The notes: generated by a model from the sequence alone, not told the origin. A stretch of DNA of 64,000 nt from an uncultured Gammaproteobacteria bacterium (GCA_947258785.1 CAMYJT010000001.1:62001-126000), one strand, 5' to 3'; shown: positions 44,464 through 54,130, counted from the first letter of the stretch. Made by a program: numbers and translations.

Positions 44464-45650
44464 CCACGGCCGCCCGCCCGCTGAGCAATCGGGCAATGCA
44501 ACGATCCACGGCCTTGTCGCTCTATGTTCACGTGCCCTGGTGTGAATCGAAATGCCCCTATTGTGATTTCAATTCCCATGCCTTGCGCGGCAAACTGCCG
44601 GAGCGCGCTTATGTCGATGCCCTGCTGATCGACCTCGATCAACACCTGCCCGAGGTCGGGCATCGGCCGGTCAACTCCATATTCATGGGTGGCGGCACCC
44701 CCAGCTTGCTGTCACCATCGGCCGTAGCAACAGTGCTGTCGGGTATTCGTGCTCGGTTGTCCTGGGCGCCGGACATCGAGGTGACCCTCGAGGCGAACCC
44801 GAGCAGCAGCGAGACACACAAATTCGGTGCCTATCGCGACGCAGGCGTCACGCGCTTGTCGCTCGGCGTCCAGAGTTTCCAGGACGCACAGCTGGCCAGA
44901 CTGGGTAGGATCCACACCCGTCAGGACGCCCTCGAGGCGGCTCAGGCGGCACGCGACTCCGGGTTCGACAACTGCAACCTGGACTTGATGTTTGGCCTGC
45001 CCGGTCAACGCATTGAGCACGCGATTGACGACATCGAAACCGCCATTGCACTGCGGCCAACGCACTTATCCTGTTATCAACTGACAATCGAACCGCATAC
45101 CCCGTTCCATTCGCAAGCTCCCGAGCTGCCCCCAGACGATGATGTGTGGTGCATGCACAGGGCGATTCAACTGCGCCTGCAGCAGAGCGGCTATGCCCAG
45201 TACGAAGTGTCGGCCTACGCAAAAGACCGGCGCCGGTCCCGGCACAACATGAACTACTGGAGATTCGGCGACTATCTAGGGCTCGGCGCTGGCGCGCATT
45301 CCAAGATCTCTTATGCGGATCGTGCCATACGATTCTGGAAAGATAAACATCCGAACGATTACCTGAACCACGTCGCCACAGAGCGACGAATCGCCGGACG
45401 CAGAGAGGTCCGCGGCAGGGAGTTGATATTCGAATTCATGCTGAACGCGCTGCGGTTGAGAGACGGCTTCGAGCTGCCGCTGTTTCAGCGGCGAACCGGC
45501 CAGTCCATCGGCCGCATCATCGACATGCTCGATGAGTTGAAAACAGCCGGTCTGTTGTACGTCGACGGTTCCCGCATCAACACCACCGACCGGGGTTACC
45601 GCTTCCTCGACGACGTCGTAGAACGCTTCCTGCCCAGTACCTCACCATAA
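44460..45650 (+). CDS. hemW: Radical SAM haem chaperone HemW
   Basis: A 396-residue radical SAM protein. LYVHVPWCESKCPYCDFNSH near residues 21-40 carries the CxxxCxxC cluster ligands; FMGGGTPSLL and LEANPSSSE follow, with the C-terminal HemN-like helical domain. HemW binds and transfers haem; it is often mis-annotated as coproporphyrinogen III dehydrogenase. A GTG start overlaps the Sel1 gene; an ATG at 44496 would give a closer match to the family's usual N-terminus. Confidence 0.93.
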   Translation: MTTAARPLSNRAMQRSTALSLYVHVPWCESKCPYCDFNSHALRGKLPERAYVDALLIDLDQHLPEVGHRPVNSIFMGGGTPSLLSPSAVATVLSGIRARLSWAPDIEVTLEANPSSSETHKFGAYRDAGVTRLSLGVQSFQDAQLARLGRIHTRQDALEAAQAARDSGFDNCNLDLMFGLPGQRIEHAIDDIETAIALRPTHLSCYQLTIEPHTPFHSQAPELPPDDDVWCMHRAIQLRLQQSGYAQYEVSAYAKDRRRSRHNMNYWRFGDYLGLGAGAHSKISYADRAIRFWKDKHPNDYLNHVATERRIAGRREVRGRELIFEFMLNALRLRDGFELPLFQRRTGQSIGRIIDMLDELKTAGLLYVDGSRINTTDRGYRFLDDVVERFLPSTSP

Positions 45651-45669
45651 GTCATCGAAATCGAGGCTC

Positions 45670-45681
45670 GCATTGCAACAC
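45670..45681 (-). repeat. Inverted copy of the GTGTTGCAATGC element, 5' of the sucrose synthase gene
   Basis: On the plus strand it reads GCATTGCAACAC, the exact reverse complement of GTGTTGCAATGC at 48342-48353. With that copy it brackets the sucrose synthase gene. It also matches the core of the direct copy at 45848. Confidence 0.45.
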
Positions 45682-45847
45682 GGGTTTTCATTCCCCGCGG
45701 CCACTCACCATGTCCGCAGTTTCAATAAAAGGCGTGTACCCGGCCACTGCAGAGGGCGTCGTGATATTTACCGACCGGTAAGCTGGTCGGCCTTGTCGAT
45801 TCACGGAATGAATTACAAAACTGAGACTTGCAATGACCCATTCTGGC

Positions 45848-45865
45848 GTTGCAATGCAAGACCTG
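45848..45865 (+). repeat. Copy of the GTTGCAATGCAAGACCTG element, 5' side
   Basis: The 18-base sequence recurs at 48344-48361 downstream of the sucrose synthase gene and in a variant form at 54294. It lies immediately before the sucrose synthase ATG, within a frame that could extend that protein by 15 residues from a TTG. CTTGCA (45827-45832) and TGCAAG (45855-45860) could pair into a small hairpin. Confidence 0.7.
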
Positions 45866-45893
45866 TACCCAACATCAGGATATTGTTGAACTT

Positions 45894-48272
45894 ATGAATA
45901 GAAGCCTGAACATTTTACAGAGCACAATTAATGAGCTGAAAGGTTATCGCGGTGAGTTGGCCCAACTCGTTCACCAACTCCACTCCAGCGCTGGGCGGTT
46001 CTTGCTGCGAAACAATATTCACGACACGTTCGAGGAGATCTGTGCGGCAGACGCCACGGGAAAATTACGCGCGAGCCCAATCTCCATACTAGTCGGTTGG
46101 TGTCAGGAAGCCGCGATGGACGACTCTTGGATTTGCTTTGCCTTGCGCCCGAGGATTGCGAATTGGATCTATGTTCGCATTAATTTCGACACCCTCGACA
46201 TTGAGCTGATGACCTCTTCGGAATTTCTGGCTTTCAAGGAGCGACTCGCTACGGGACACTCTGTAAACTCCTGGACGCTGGAAGTGGATATGGAGCCGTT
46301 TTCACGCGAGTTCTACAAACTGCAGGAATCGGAGTCTATAGGACGGGGCGTCGAGTTTCTAAACCGCCACCTTTCAAGCCAGCTATTCCAGGACCTGGGC
46401 AGAGGAGACAAACGTCTGCTGGATTTCCTATTGATGCTGAACGAAAGCATCGACGACGTCTCCAGCCTCCGGCAAGCACTGCGATCGGCGGAATCCGTGC
46501 TCAAGAAGATGGACTCATTCGAACCTTGGGAGTCGTTGGCGCAGGAAATGCGCGCGATCGGATTTGAACCCGGGTGGGGCAACACCGCGGCGCGCGTGCG
46601 TGATTCCATGCGCCTGCTTCTGGATATACTCGAGGCGCCTTCGCCTGCTGCGCTAGAGCATTTTCTGGGTCGGGTACCAATGATTTTCTCGCTGGCAATC
46701 CTCTCGCCGCATGGATACTTCGGTCAGTCTAACGTTCTCGGACGTCCGGATACCGGGGGTCAAGTCGTCTACGTACTCGATCAGGTGCGGGCGCTCGAAC
46801 GCGAAATGCACCGCCGGCTTCACGCACAGGGGATGGACATCGAACCGCAGATCGTGGTTGTGACCCGCCTCATTCTGGAAGCAGACGATACCACCTGCGA
46901 TCAGCGCATCGAGCGCATCGCCGGAACCACCAACGCACGAATCCTGCGCGTGCCGTTTCGCAACAGTGACGGCGAAGTCATTCCCAACTGGATTTCACGC
47001 TTTGAAATATGGCCCTACCTGGAGCGCTACGCTATGGAGGCTGAGCGCGAAGTGCTTGCCGAACTCGGAGGCCGACCGGATCTTATCGTGGGCAATTACT
47101 CGGACGGCAATCTCGCCGCGTCGCTGATGTCCAAGCGGCTGGGTGTGACTCAATGCAATATCGCGCACGCACTGGAAAAGACAAAGTACCTGTATTCCGA
47201 CCTGTTCTGGCAAGACAACGAGGAAAATTATCATTTCTCTTGCCAATTCACCGCCGACCTCATTGCGATGAATGCGGCGGACTTCATCATCACCAGCACC
47301 TATCAGGAGATTGCCGGCACCGATGAAACCCTCGGTCAATACGAGAGCCATGCAGCGTTTACCATGCCGGGACTGTATCGCGTTGTACACGGCATCGATG
47401 TTTTCGACACCAAGTTCAACATTGTTTCCCCAGGTGCCGATGCTGAAGTGTATTTTCCTTACATCGAAAAGGAAAAACGTCTGAATCTTCTTGAAGAAAG
47501 CATTCAACAATTGATTTATGGTGAACAGTCCGAGAAAGATACTCTCGGCGTCCTCGCTGATCCCAGCAAACCAATATTGTTCACCATGGCGCGTATGGAC
47601 CGCATTAAAAATATCACCGGATTTGTAGAGTGGTACGGGCAGTCCGAGGCCCTGCGCCGGGAGGTCAACCTGCTGGTCATATCCGGCCACGTGGCGGTCG
47701 AACGGTCCAACGATGCTGAAGAACGCGAGCAGATTATGAAGATGCACGGTCTGATGACGCGTTACCGGCTCGACAGCCAGGTTCGCTGGCTGGGAATGCA
47801 CCTGGAAAAGCCGTTTGCGGGGGAGTTGTACCGATACATAGCGGACCATGGCGGTGCCTTTGTCCAACCGGCGCTGTTCGAGGCCTTCGGCTTGACCGTC
47901 ATTGAGGCCATGAGCTCCGGCCTTCCGACGTTTGCAACGTGTTTCGGCGGCCCTTTGGAAATTATCGAGGATGGGATATCCGGGTTTCACATCGATCCGA
48001 ACCGCGGGGATGAGGCGGCCGAAAAGATCGCCGATTTCTTTCGCCGATGCCGCGAAGACGGAAGCACCTGGCGGCAGATCTCTGACGGCGGACTTCAGCG
48101 CGTCGCAGAGCGGTACACCTGGGAACGCTATGCGGAACGGATGATGACCCTGTCCCGCGTCTACGGTTTCTGGAAATACGTCAGCGATCTCAATCGCGCG
48201 GAGACCCAGCGTTATCTACAGATGTTCTACGGGCTGCAGTTTCGGCCATTGGCAGAAAAAATTGGAGCATAG
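45894..48272 (+). CDS. Sucrose synthase
   Basis: A 792-residue GT-B (GT4) enzyme: sucrose + NDP = NDP-glucose + fructose. The catalytic half begins near residue 260 ([28 protein letters not shown]) and has the donor-binding E-x7-E motif with Glu663 and Glu671 in [16 protein letters not shown]. The N-terminal 250 residues are the helical regulatory region of plant and bacterial sucrose synthases. The family is uncommon in bacteria. No sucrose-phosphate synthase, phosphatase or fructokinase gene is nearby, so it is an orphan here. I use the ATG at 45894; a TTG at 45849 lies in the repeat. Short repeats on both sides suggest it arrived or was bounded by a mobile event. Confidence 0.93.
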   Translation: MNRSLNILQSTINELKGYRGELAQLVHQLHSSAGRFLLRNNIHDTFEEICAADATGKLRASPISILVGWCQEAAMDDSWICFALRPRIANWIYVRINFDTLDIELMTSSEFLAFKERLATGHSVNSWTLEVDMEPFSREFYKLQESESIGRGVEFLNRHLSSQLFQDLGRGDKRLLDFLLMLNESIDDVSSLRQALRSAESVLKKMDSFEPWESLAQEMRAIGFEPGWGNTAARVRDSMRLLLDILEAPSPAALEHFLGRVPMIFSLAILSPHGYFGQSNVLGRPDTGGQVVYVLDQVRALEREMHRRLHAQGMDIEPQIVVVTRLILEADDTTCDQRIERIAGTTNARILRVPFRNSDGEVIPNWISRFEIWPYLERYAMEAEREVLAELGGRPDLIVGNYSDGNLAASLMSKRLGVTQCNIAHALEKTKYLYSDLFWQDNEENYHFSCQFTADLIAMNAADFIITSTYQEIAGTDETLGQYESHAAFTMPGLYRVVHGIDVFDTKFNIVSPGADAEVYFPYIEKEKRLNLLEESIQQLIYGEQSEKDTLGVLADPSKPILFTMARMDRIKNITGFVEWYGQSEALRREVNLLVISGHVAVERSNDAEEREQIMKMHGLMTRYRLDSQVRWLGMHLEKPFAGELYRYIADHGGAFVQPALFEAFGLTVIEAMSSGLPTFATCFGGPLEIIEDGISGFHIDPNRGDEAAEKIADFFRRCREDGSTWRQISDGGLQRVAERYTWERYAERMMTLSRVYGFWKYVSDLNRAETQRYLQMFYGLQFRPLAEKIGA

Positions 48273-48316
48273 CCGGCTCATTGCCCTGAGTCGGCCTTTC
48301 CGATCTAAAAACCGAA

Positions 48317-48372
48317 TCAGGTCTTAAATCGAAACACGTTAGTGTTGCAATGCAAGACCTGACCCCAGAATG
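48317..48372 (+). repeat. RAYT-associated-like repeat with hairpin, 3' of the sucrose synthase gene
   Basis: GTGTTGCAATGCAAGACCTG runs from 48342 and continues ACCCC. TCAGGTCTT (48317-48325) pairs with AAGACCTGA (48354-48362), a 9-bp inverted repeat with 28 bases between. Such palindromic extragenic sequences ending in AAGACCTGACCCC commonly accompany REP-associated tyrosine transposases. Confidence 0.65.
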
Positions 48373-48446
48373 CTCAAGAGTGGAATTCGTAAAAGGCATA
48401 TACTCCCACACGTCAAGAGTCCTCAACCAAGCAGGAGGAATCAACG

Positions 48447-48872
48447 ATGACATGGCAAAACACGTGCGCGAGCATCATCGGCGCCGTGTTGATCGCCACA
48501 CCTGCGCTCGCGAGCGCTGCCGAAGACATCGGCAAACTAGAATATGAAAATAATTGCGCCGCTTGTCATGGTGTGACCGGCAAGGGCGACGGACCCCTCG
48601 CAGGAATGATCGACACGAGCGTTCCTGATCTCACCAGCCTGCAGAAGACCAACGCCGGCGTTTTCCCGTATGAGACGATCTACGAAATGATCGATGGCCG
48701 GTCGGAGGTCAAGGCTCACGGTACGCGTGACATGCCGATTTGGGGCAACGAATACAATGAGAAGGCGGTTGAGTATTACGGGGATTACTTTCGGAATTAC
48801 AGTTCAGAAGGATTCGTGCGCGGCCGCATTCTCGCCCTGATCGGTTACGTCTATACCCAGCAAGAGCAGTAA
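48447..48872 (+). CDS. Periplasmic class I cytochrome c
   Basis: A 141-residue protein with a signal peptide (cleavage near ASA-AED, residue 24) and one haem site CAACH (Cys37, Cys40, His41). A Met in HGTRDMPIWG near residue 96 is the probable axial ligand. It resembles small cytochromes of the cytochrome c-oxidase cbb3-type or soluble electron carriers. AGCAGGAGGAATC supplies a strong ribosome site. A G+C-rich hairpin follows the stop. No oxidase or other electron-transfer gene adjoins it. Confidence 0.9.
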   Translation: MTWQNTCASIIGAVLIATPALASAAEDIGKLEYENNCAACHGVTGKGDGPLAGMIDTSVPDLTSLQKTNAGVFPYETIYEMIDGRSEVKAHGTRDMPIWGNEYNEKAVEYYGDYFRNYSSEGFVRGRILALIGYVYTQQEQ

Positions 48873-48893
48873 AGGTGGTTTCCAGGTCCGGCG

Positions 48894-48921
48894 ACGGGCG
48901 CCGAGTTGTGTCGGCGCCCGT
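48894..48921 (+). terminator. Stem-loop after the cytochrome c gene
   Basis: ACGGGCGCCGA (48894-48904) and TCGGCGCCCGT (48911-48921) make an 11-bp perfect stem with a 6-base loop, 22 bases past the stop. The downstream T-tract is weak and late (CTTTTA about 12 bases on), so termination may be partial. Confidence 0.5.
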
Positions 48922-48938
48922 TGTGCGCGAGTGCTTTT

Positions 48939-49685
48939 ATGCGATGGAGTCCATCATGCCGCACCGAGCGCCGCATCGCCATCCGCGGCCGTGATCTCGC
49001 CACGTTTTGTTTCGGCCTAGTCTGCTCCCTGCTGGCGTCCTCCCTCAATGCGTTCTCGATGGAGTGTACCGGCTCCGGTGCCACCATTACCGCACCTGTT
49101 CGCACCGATGCGGAACCCGCCTGCGAGGCGGCGCGGTATGCCGTTACCTTTCTTGCCGTAAACGGGTTGCACATAACAGCGCCCATCGAGGTGCGTCTGG
49201 TGAGCGAACTGCCTCAAGACCGGGTGCGCGAAGGCATGTTCGCCTGCTACAGTCACCTGGACAACACGGTCCACGTGTTAACCCTGTCGAGCTTGCGTAA
49301 TCTGCAGGACTCCTTTGGGCTGAAGATCGACAGCGTTCTGCATCAGGGCGTAGTTGCCCATGAAGTTGCGCACGCGGTCGCCGCGCTCAATTTTGCTGTC
49401 GAACAGCCCTCTTCGGTGGCGCAGGAGTACATCGCCTATGTGACTCAGCTCGCAACACTGCCCACAAACCGCCGAGAGGACATCCTGGCACGGTTTTCAG
49501 ACGAACCTTTGCGGCCCGGTGCCGCCGTCAACAAGCTGCTCTTGGCGATGGATCCCGGCCGATTCGCGGTCCGTGCTTATCGGCATTTTGTGAATCCCGG
49601 GAACGGAGCCGCGTTCCTGCAACGGGTGCTCACCGGAGCAGCGCTGGCAGGAGATACGGCCAATGGAGGCCCAATGACTCGATGA
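48939..49685 (+). CDS. DUF6639-like secreted zincin-fold protein
   Basis: A 248-residue product with an N-terminal hydrophobic signal (about residues 18-38, FCFGLVCSLLASSLNAFS). HQGVVAHEVAHAVAALNF near residue 135 contains the H-E-x-x-H zinc-binding motif of metalloproteases, and a further Glu-containing helix (VAQEYIAYVTQL) may give the third ligand. The rest matches the hypothetical DUF6639 family as I remember it. The protease activity is not shown. The gene follows the cytochrome c hairpin. Start chosen at the ATG at 48939; an open frame begins at 48906. Confidence 0.7.
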   Translation: MRWSPSCRTERRIAIRGRDLATFCFGLVCSLLASSLNAFSMECTGSGATITAPVRTDAEPACEAARYAVTFLAVNGLHITAPIEVRLVSELPQDRVREGMFACYSHLDNTVHVLTLSSLRNLQDSFGLKIDSVLHQGVVAHEVAHAVAALNFAVEQPSSVAQEYIAYVTQLATLPTNRREDILARFSDEPLRPGAAVNKLLLAMDPGRFAVRAYRHFVNPGNGAAFLQRVLTGAALAGDTANGGPMTR

Positions 49686-49740
49686 AGCGACACTCTGGCA
49701 GCTGAAACTTGGATGCGAGCCATTTGTCTCAATGAGGGGA

Positions 49741-50004
49741 TGCCGAGGGCAGTTTGTTAATACGGTTGTCGACAGCAAGCTGCCGCTGGATTATGAGTCC
49801 CTGGGCGAACAGCCGGTCAAGAATATGGCCGTACCGGTCCGCGCTTACAGCGCTCAGCTGCGAAAATCGTCAGTGCCGCAGTGATGCTGATCGATACGAC
49901 CGGACATTACGCTGCACGACGAGCGGAGGGATGCCAATTACAAGGGCCGCCAGGACTTGAACCGCTACACCGATGGTCTGCGTAAGGCGGGGCGGTCCGA
50001 GTAG
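49741..50004 (+). pseudogene. Decayed C-terminal tail of an adenylate/guanylate cyclase
   Basis: One frame reads VVDSKLPLDYESLGEQPVKN then MAVPVRAYSAQL, which is the conserved end of a class III cyclase catalytic domain (L-G-E-Q-x-V-K-N-I-x-x-P-V-R-x-Y). Two TGA stops (49882 and 49888) follow in frame, then LNRYTDGLRKAGRSE and TAG at 50002, typical of the last residues of such proteins. No start, no catalytic metal site and no sensor part remain. It is a remnant, so not functional. The stretch before 49741 shows nothing recognisable. Confidence 0.62.
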
Positions 50005-50071
50005 GCCGCATTCGATACGGCGCTCGATATTGTTGATGCCAACTCTGTGATTGGGTTGACACTAAGCCCAG

Positions 50072-50832
50072 ATGATCCCTACGGTGCAGGCGTCTTTCTT
50101 GAGAACACTGCTGTATACATCGCTGGCGATGTTGGCGTTCGCGGCCAACTCGGTGCTGTGTCGAGCAGCATTGGGGCAATCGCTGATCGACGCCTCCAGC
50201 TTCACGGTGATAAGGATCTCATCGGGCGCCGCGGCCCTTTGGCTCATTTGCAAAATCTCTGGCTCGCACCGTGAGCCGCTGTCTATCAACTGGCGTTCGG
50301 CGTTGATGCTGTTTTTGTACGCGGTGACGTTTTCGTTCGCCTATATCACTCTCGAAACCGGTACCGGGGCGCTGATTCTGTTCGGACTCGTCCAGCTCAT
50401 CATGATCAGTGCGGGCCTGCGGCAAGGTCAGCGGCCGAACGGATGGGCATGATCGCGGCAATCGCCGGACTCGTTTACTTGGTCTTGCCGGGATTGAGAG
50501 CACCGTCACCCTATGCCGCGGCACTCATGGGCATTGCCGGCATCGCATGGGGCGTTTATTCATTGCGCGGCCAGCGGATTGGCGATCCAATCACCGCAAC
50601 CACCGGTACCTTTATTGGTGCCGTTCCAATGGCGCTCATTGTAGGATTGTTTTTTCTAAAAGACCTCTCTGCGAATACGACAGGTGTAATGCTGGCCGTG
50701 TTGTCGGTGCCCGCCATTGCCGCATTGGGGGGTGCTGTAATGCTGTCTGAACCCTTAACCGTTCGCCTGCTTGTGGCAAGCGTCACGATTTTGGGTGGCA
50801 TCGGAATCGTCCTGTCACAACGTCATTCATAG
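50072..50832 (+). pseudogene. EamA-family (DMT superfamily) transporter, frameshifted
   Basis: Two overlapping frames together give one drug/metabolite transporter. The first (50072-50452) covers the N-terminal EamA half (MLAFAANSVLCRAALGQSLID and later membrane helices) and stops in GLRQGQRPNGWA. The second (50443-50832) starts at the expected next helix, MGMIAAIAGLVYLVLPGL, and holds the second EamA half ending PLTVRLLVASVTILGGIGIVLSQ. A deletion or frameshift near 50440-50452 separates them. Translation of two pieces is conceivable but the break is inside a normally continuous loop. Sequencing error is possible. Confidence 0.7.
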
Positions 50833-51118
50833 CGACGAAGTGGACGACTCGATGATGCCAAAAATCTGTTACGGATCAGCGCCGTGAGCACCCATGGAGG
50901 GTATTGGGTGCGTTACCCCACGCGGTACTGCCTCCCGCAGCCCACTCGCACAAAAAGCTCCGAGTTCCTGTTGACGACGGCCGGCAGACGCGGCCAGTGA
51001 CTGGGACCCTTATTATCAGATGGAAAATCGCCACCGAATTTTTTTGATTGTTCTGGAACATCCCACGGATACAATGGTCAGTCAAAGATGTTCGTGTTGG
51101 ATCCGTCTGTACGTACTA

Positions 51119-51916
51119 ATGTTTCGCTGGACCAAAATATCAGAGGCTAATCCCTTTTTACTGATCGCTGGCATCATTCTCATTCCATTAGGCGTTGCGG
51201 CGGTGAGTTTGTTTATCGATGCGCGCATCGATAATCGGCAACGACAGTTGTCCAAAGAGCTTTTTGAGCGGCAGGAACGGCTTTCAATTGCTCAAATGAT
51301 CGACGCCTACTTTCAGGGGATCGGCGACGTGATGAACAATCAAATGGACGCCGGCAGCCGGAACCGCATCATCGTGGCAAGAACAATGTCGCTGTTGAAC
51401 CGCTTGAGCAAACCGTCCGACAAAGCGATGGTGCTCAGATTCGTCACCGAACTGCAGCCTGGCATCGTTAACCGGCCCGAACGGACGTTGGAAAGATCGT
51501 CCAAACCGTTCGTGGATTTATCGCGTATGGATCTTCGTGATGCCGATTTATCATTTGCCAACCTCTACAGAGCCGATCTGTCCGGCGCGCAGATGACAGG
51601 GGTGAATCTGACCTGGGCCAACCTCACGCAAGCACGGCTCGAGGGGGCAATACTCGATCAGGCAAACCTGAACGGCGCACAATTGGCGGGCGCCGAGATG
51701 ACCCGCGCCTCGTTGCGGCGGGCGCGTCTGGGGGGCGCGGACTTTACGAATGCTGAACTAAATAACGGCGACCTGCGGGGCGCCGATTTGTCTGATTTCA
51801 GTTTCGATGGAATCACCTCGTCCATCAATTTGAGCGGAACGGATGTCAGTCAGGCGATTTGGGTCGACGGCAGTCGTTGTCGGGACAGGTCGGTCGGTCG
51901 CTGCAAACGACAGTAA
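51119..51916 (+). CDS. Membrane-anchored pentapeptide-repeat protein
   Basis: A 265-residue product. One membrane helix (about residues 12-32, LLIAGIILIPLGVAAVSLF) is followed by a helical region (DARIDNRQRQLSKELFERQE) and then a run of pentapeptide repeats A(D/N)Lxx from about residue 135 to 235 (DLRDADLSFANLYRADLSGA, with LTWANLTQARLEGA later). The repeats fold as a right-handed quadrilateral beta-helix and act as a binding scaffold. The function is unknown. No ribosome site is convincing at the ATG at 51119 or at the earlier start at 51020. Confidence 0.82.
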   Translation: MFRWTKISEANPFLLIAGIILIPLGVAAVSLFIDARIDNRQRQLSKELFERQERLSIAQMIDAYFQGIGDVMNNQMDAGSRNRIIVARTMSLLNRLSKPSDKAMVLRFVTELQPGIVNRPERTLERSSKPFVDLSRMDLRDADLSFANLYRADLSGAQMTGVNLTWANLTQARLEGAILDQANLNGAQLAGAEMTRASLRRARLGGADFTNAELNNGDLRGADLSDFSFDGITSSINLSGTDVSQAIWVDGSRCRDRSVGRCKRQ

Positions 51917-51961
51917 AGGACCGCAATCTCTATTCGGGGCACCGTTAAATCAATTACTGAC

Positions 51962-53005
51962 GTGAATATAATCAATAAGTTGCTGGCACCATTCCCCCGC
52001 ATAAGCCTGGCGCATTTACCGACGCCGATCGACGAATCGGCCAATCTCAGCGCCGCCCTTAATGGACCGCCGATCTATATTAAACGGGATGACTGCACCG
52101 GACTTGCCCTCGGCGGGAACAAGGCACGGCAGCTGGAATATTATCTCGGCGAGGCCCGGGAGAACGACGCCGACGCCGTGCTCATCACGGGTGCGGTGCA
52201 ATCCAATTACGCACGAATGACCGCCGCCGCCGCCCGTAAGTTGGGCATGGAGTGCCACATCCAGCTCGAGGAGCGCGTACCGGGCGTCGACGACACCTAC
52301 CGGCGTTCCGGAAATGTCCTGCTCGACCGTATTTTCGGAGCGTCGTTTCACAGCTACCCGGAGGGCGAAGATGAGGCGGGTGCGGACCGGCAGCTCGAAC
52401 GAATTGCGGACCAACTGAGAGAACGCGGAAAAAATCCTTACGTGATACACCTCGGTCCGGATCGTTCCCCGCTGGGGGCGCTTGGTTACGTCCGCGCAGC
52501 GGGCGAAATATTGTCTCAGATCGAGGATCAAGGACTTCCAATTGATCACATGGTCATCGCATCGGGAAGCTCGTACTCGCACAGTGGATTGTTGGTTGGT
52601 CTACGGGCGGCGGGCAGCAGGCTGCCAGTGAGTGGAATCTGTGTCCGGCGCCGTGCCGGCTTACAGCAAATCCGCGTAAAGGATTGCACCAGGGCGGTTG
52701 AGGCAATGTTGCGCCTGACACGGCCTGTGGTCACCGAGGACGATATTCACGTATTCGACGGCACGCTGGCGCCGGGCTACGGGCGTATTAACCCAATGGT
52801 GCTCGAGGCGATACGCTTGCTCGGACAGACCGAAGGCATCCTGGCCGACCCGGTGTATTCCGGTAAATCCGTAGCCGGATTGATCGCTCTGATACGGGCA
52901 GGACAATTTGCCGAGTCGAAAGCCATCCTATTCATACACACAGGCGGTGCACCGGCACTTTTCGCTTACGAAACGGAGCTCATGAGACAGCTCACGGTTC
53001 AATAG
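51962..53005 (+). CDS. D-cysteine desulfhydrase / ACC deaminase family PLP enzyme
   Basis: A 347-residue PLP-dependent beta-family enzyme. The LPTPIDE and IKRDDCTGLALGGNKARQLEY segments carry the PLP lysine in GNKARQ, and TGAVQSNYARMTAAAARKLGM contains the substrate loop. VIASGSSYSHSGLLVG and THTGG-like FIHTGGAPALFAYE bind the PLP phosphate. These match D-cysteine desulfhydrase and 1-aminocyclopropane-1-carboxylate deaminase relatives; the activity, D-cysteine to pyruvate, H2S and ammonia, is the more usual in non-plant-associated bacteria. The GTG start at 51962 has no clear ribosome site. Confidence 0.85.
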   Translation: MNIINKLLAPFPRISLAHLPTPIDESANLSAALNGPPIYIKRDDCTGLALGGNKARQLEYYLGEARENDADAVLITGAVQSNYARMTAAAARKLGMECHIQLEERVPGVDDTYRRSGNVLLDRIFGASFHSYPEGEDEAGADRQLERIADQLRERGKNPYVIHLGPDRSPLGALGYVRAAGEILSQIEDQGLPIDHMVIASGSSYSHSGLLVGLRAAGSRLPVSGICVRRRAGLQQIRVKDCTRAVEAMLRLTRPVVTEDDIHVFDGTLAPGYGRINPMVLEAIRLLGQTEGILADPVYSGKSVAGLIALIRAGQFAESKAILFIHTGGAPALFAYETELMRQLTVQ

Positions 53006-53031
53006 CTTGGGAACGGGACATCCATTGCTAG

Positions 53032-53304
53032 GTGTCCGACAGCTCGCCAGCGAATGCTGAAGTGGCCTGGAAAGAAATGCCTGTGGACGATCGCTGCGAC
53101 GCATTACGAAAAACGCGTCCGTGGTATCGTAATCAGGAATTGGTCTTCGCCCATGAATACCACTCGATCCGCGAACTTACGCGCGAACACCATGTACTGC
53201 GGAACAACATATTGGTGTCCACCCGCACATATTTGCAACCGCCAGAACATGAATTAGGCCTATACGGAGCCCCACCGGCGCCCGCTCTCAGCCTTGTAGT
53301 TTGA
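53032..53304 (+). CDS. Possible small protein, unknown
   Basis: A 90-residue reading frame from a GTG at 53032, directly after the PLP-enzyme gene. The composition is protein-like ([20 protein letters not shown]) but I recognise no family. There is no clear ribosome site, and the 3' end overlaps the converging YceH gene by 17 bases. It fills a 280-base gap otherwise empty. It might be spurious. Confidence 0.3.
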   Translation: MSDSSPANAEVAWKEMPVDDRCDALRKTRPWYRNQELVFAHEYHSIRELTREHHVLRNNILVSTRTYLQPPEHELGLYGAPPAPALSLVV

Positions 53305-53956
53305 GAACCTCTATGGTCTGCTTCAGCTGTTCAATGTCCCGGCGCATGTCGCGAACCTGTTGCTCCAACTGCTTGAGCCGTTCGTGCACCGGACCCGACA
53401 ACTCGGGTGCGGTATCTCCGGCCCCAAACGCATCGGGTATCTCCACATCTCCGCTGAACAGATGGGCATACCGCGATTCTCTTTTCCCGGCCTCCCGCGG
53501 CAGTTGCACTACAAAGGGTCCGTCGTCGCGTTCCATTAAATGCCGGAGCATCGCTTCAACCTCTTGCACATCCTGAAACCGGCACAAACGGTTTGTCCGG
53601 GTACGTAACTCACCGGGAGTCTGAGGACCGCGCAGGAGCAACACGCAAACAATGCCCATTTCCTGCTTTGAGAGCTGTAAGACGCTGAATTCGGTATTAC
53701 AAAATCTGTGCTGGTATTTAGCGACGCGACTGCCAAACCCGCTTTTCTCCCTCACGAGATTGTTCTTCACAAGATTGTCGAGCGTTCGTTGGACGGTCGC
53801 TTCATCGAGATCGAACACCGGCTCGCGGTTGCTCTTTTGGTTGCACGCATTGGTTAGAGCGTTCAAAGACAGTGGGTACAGATCGGGTGTAGTGATTTCC
53901 TTTTCAATCAAACAACCAATCACACGGGTTTCATAAGGACTGAGTTCAATGTCCAT
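53288..53956 (-). CDS. YceH family protein (DUF480)
   Basis: A 222-residue protein made of two winged-helix-like halves: [20 protein letters not shown] and [20 protein letters not shown] in the first, [14 protein letters not shown] and [12 protein letters not shown] in the second, with the C-terminal coiled coil [20 protein letters not shown]. The YceH family has a structure but no assigned function. The ribosome site is GGTAGGGAATT before the ATG. It is convergent with the small unknown frame and divergent from the RAYT remnant. Confidence 0.9.
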   Translation of the reverse strand: MDIELSPYETRVIGCLIEKEITTPDLYPLSLNALTNACNQKSNREPVFDLDEATVQRTLDNLVKNNLVREKSGFGSRVAKYQHRFCNTEFSVLQLSKQEMGIVCVLLLRGPQTPGELRTRTNRLCRFQDVQEVEAMLRHLMERDDGPFVVQLPREAGKRESRYAHLFSGDVEIPDAFGAGDTAPELSGPVHERLKQLEQQVRDMRRDIEQLKQTIEVLKLQG

Positions 53957-54130
53957 AATTCCCTACCTTGCAACGAAACGTAAAACTAAAGAGGTCAAGT
54001 TTACGGATATTAAATGGTTCAAGGCCTGCCTGGACACACCCTTGGCTCGGTTTATAGACAGTGTAACTGAGAATGGTACCCTGGCTCGCGGATTAAGAGA
54101 GACTCCGCGGCTGGATCGGAATATCGGGTA

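Noticed and set aside
46995..47990. A 331-residue open frame on the minus strand
   Set aside because: It is antisense to the catalytic domain of sucrose synthase, with no family features.
49754..49960. A 68-residue open frame in the gap after the zincin-like gene
   Set aside because: It is a shadow frame over the cyclase remnant, whose frame carries real similarity.
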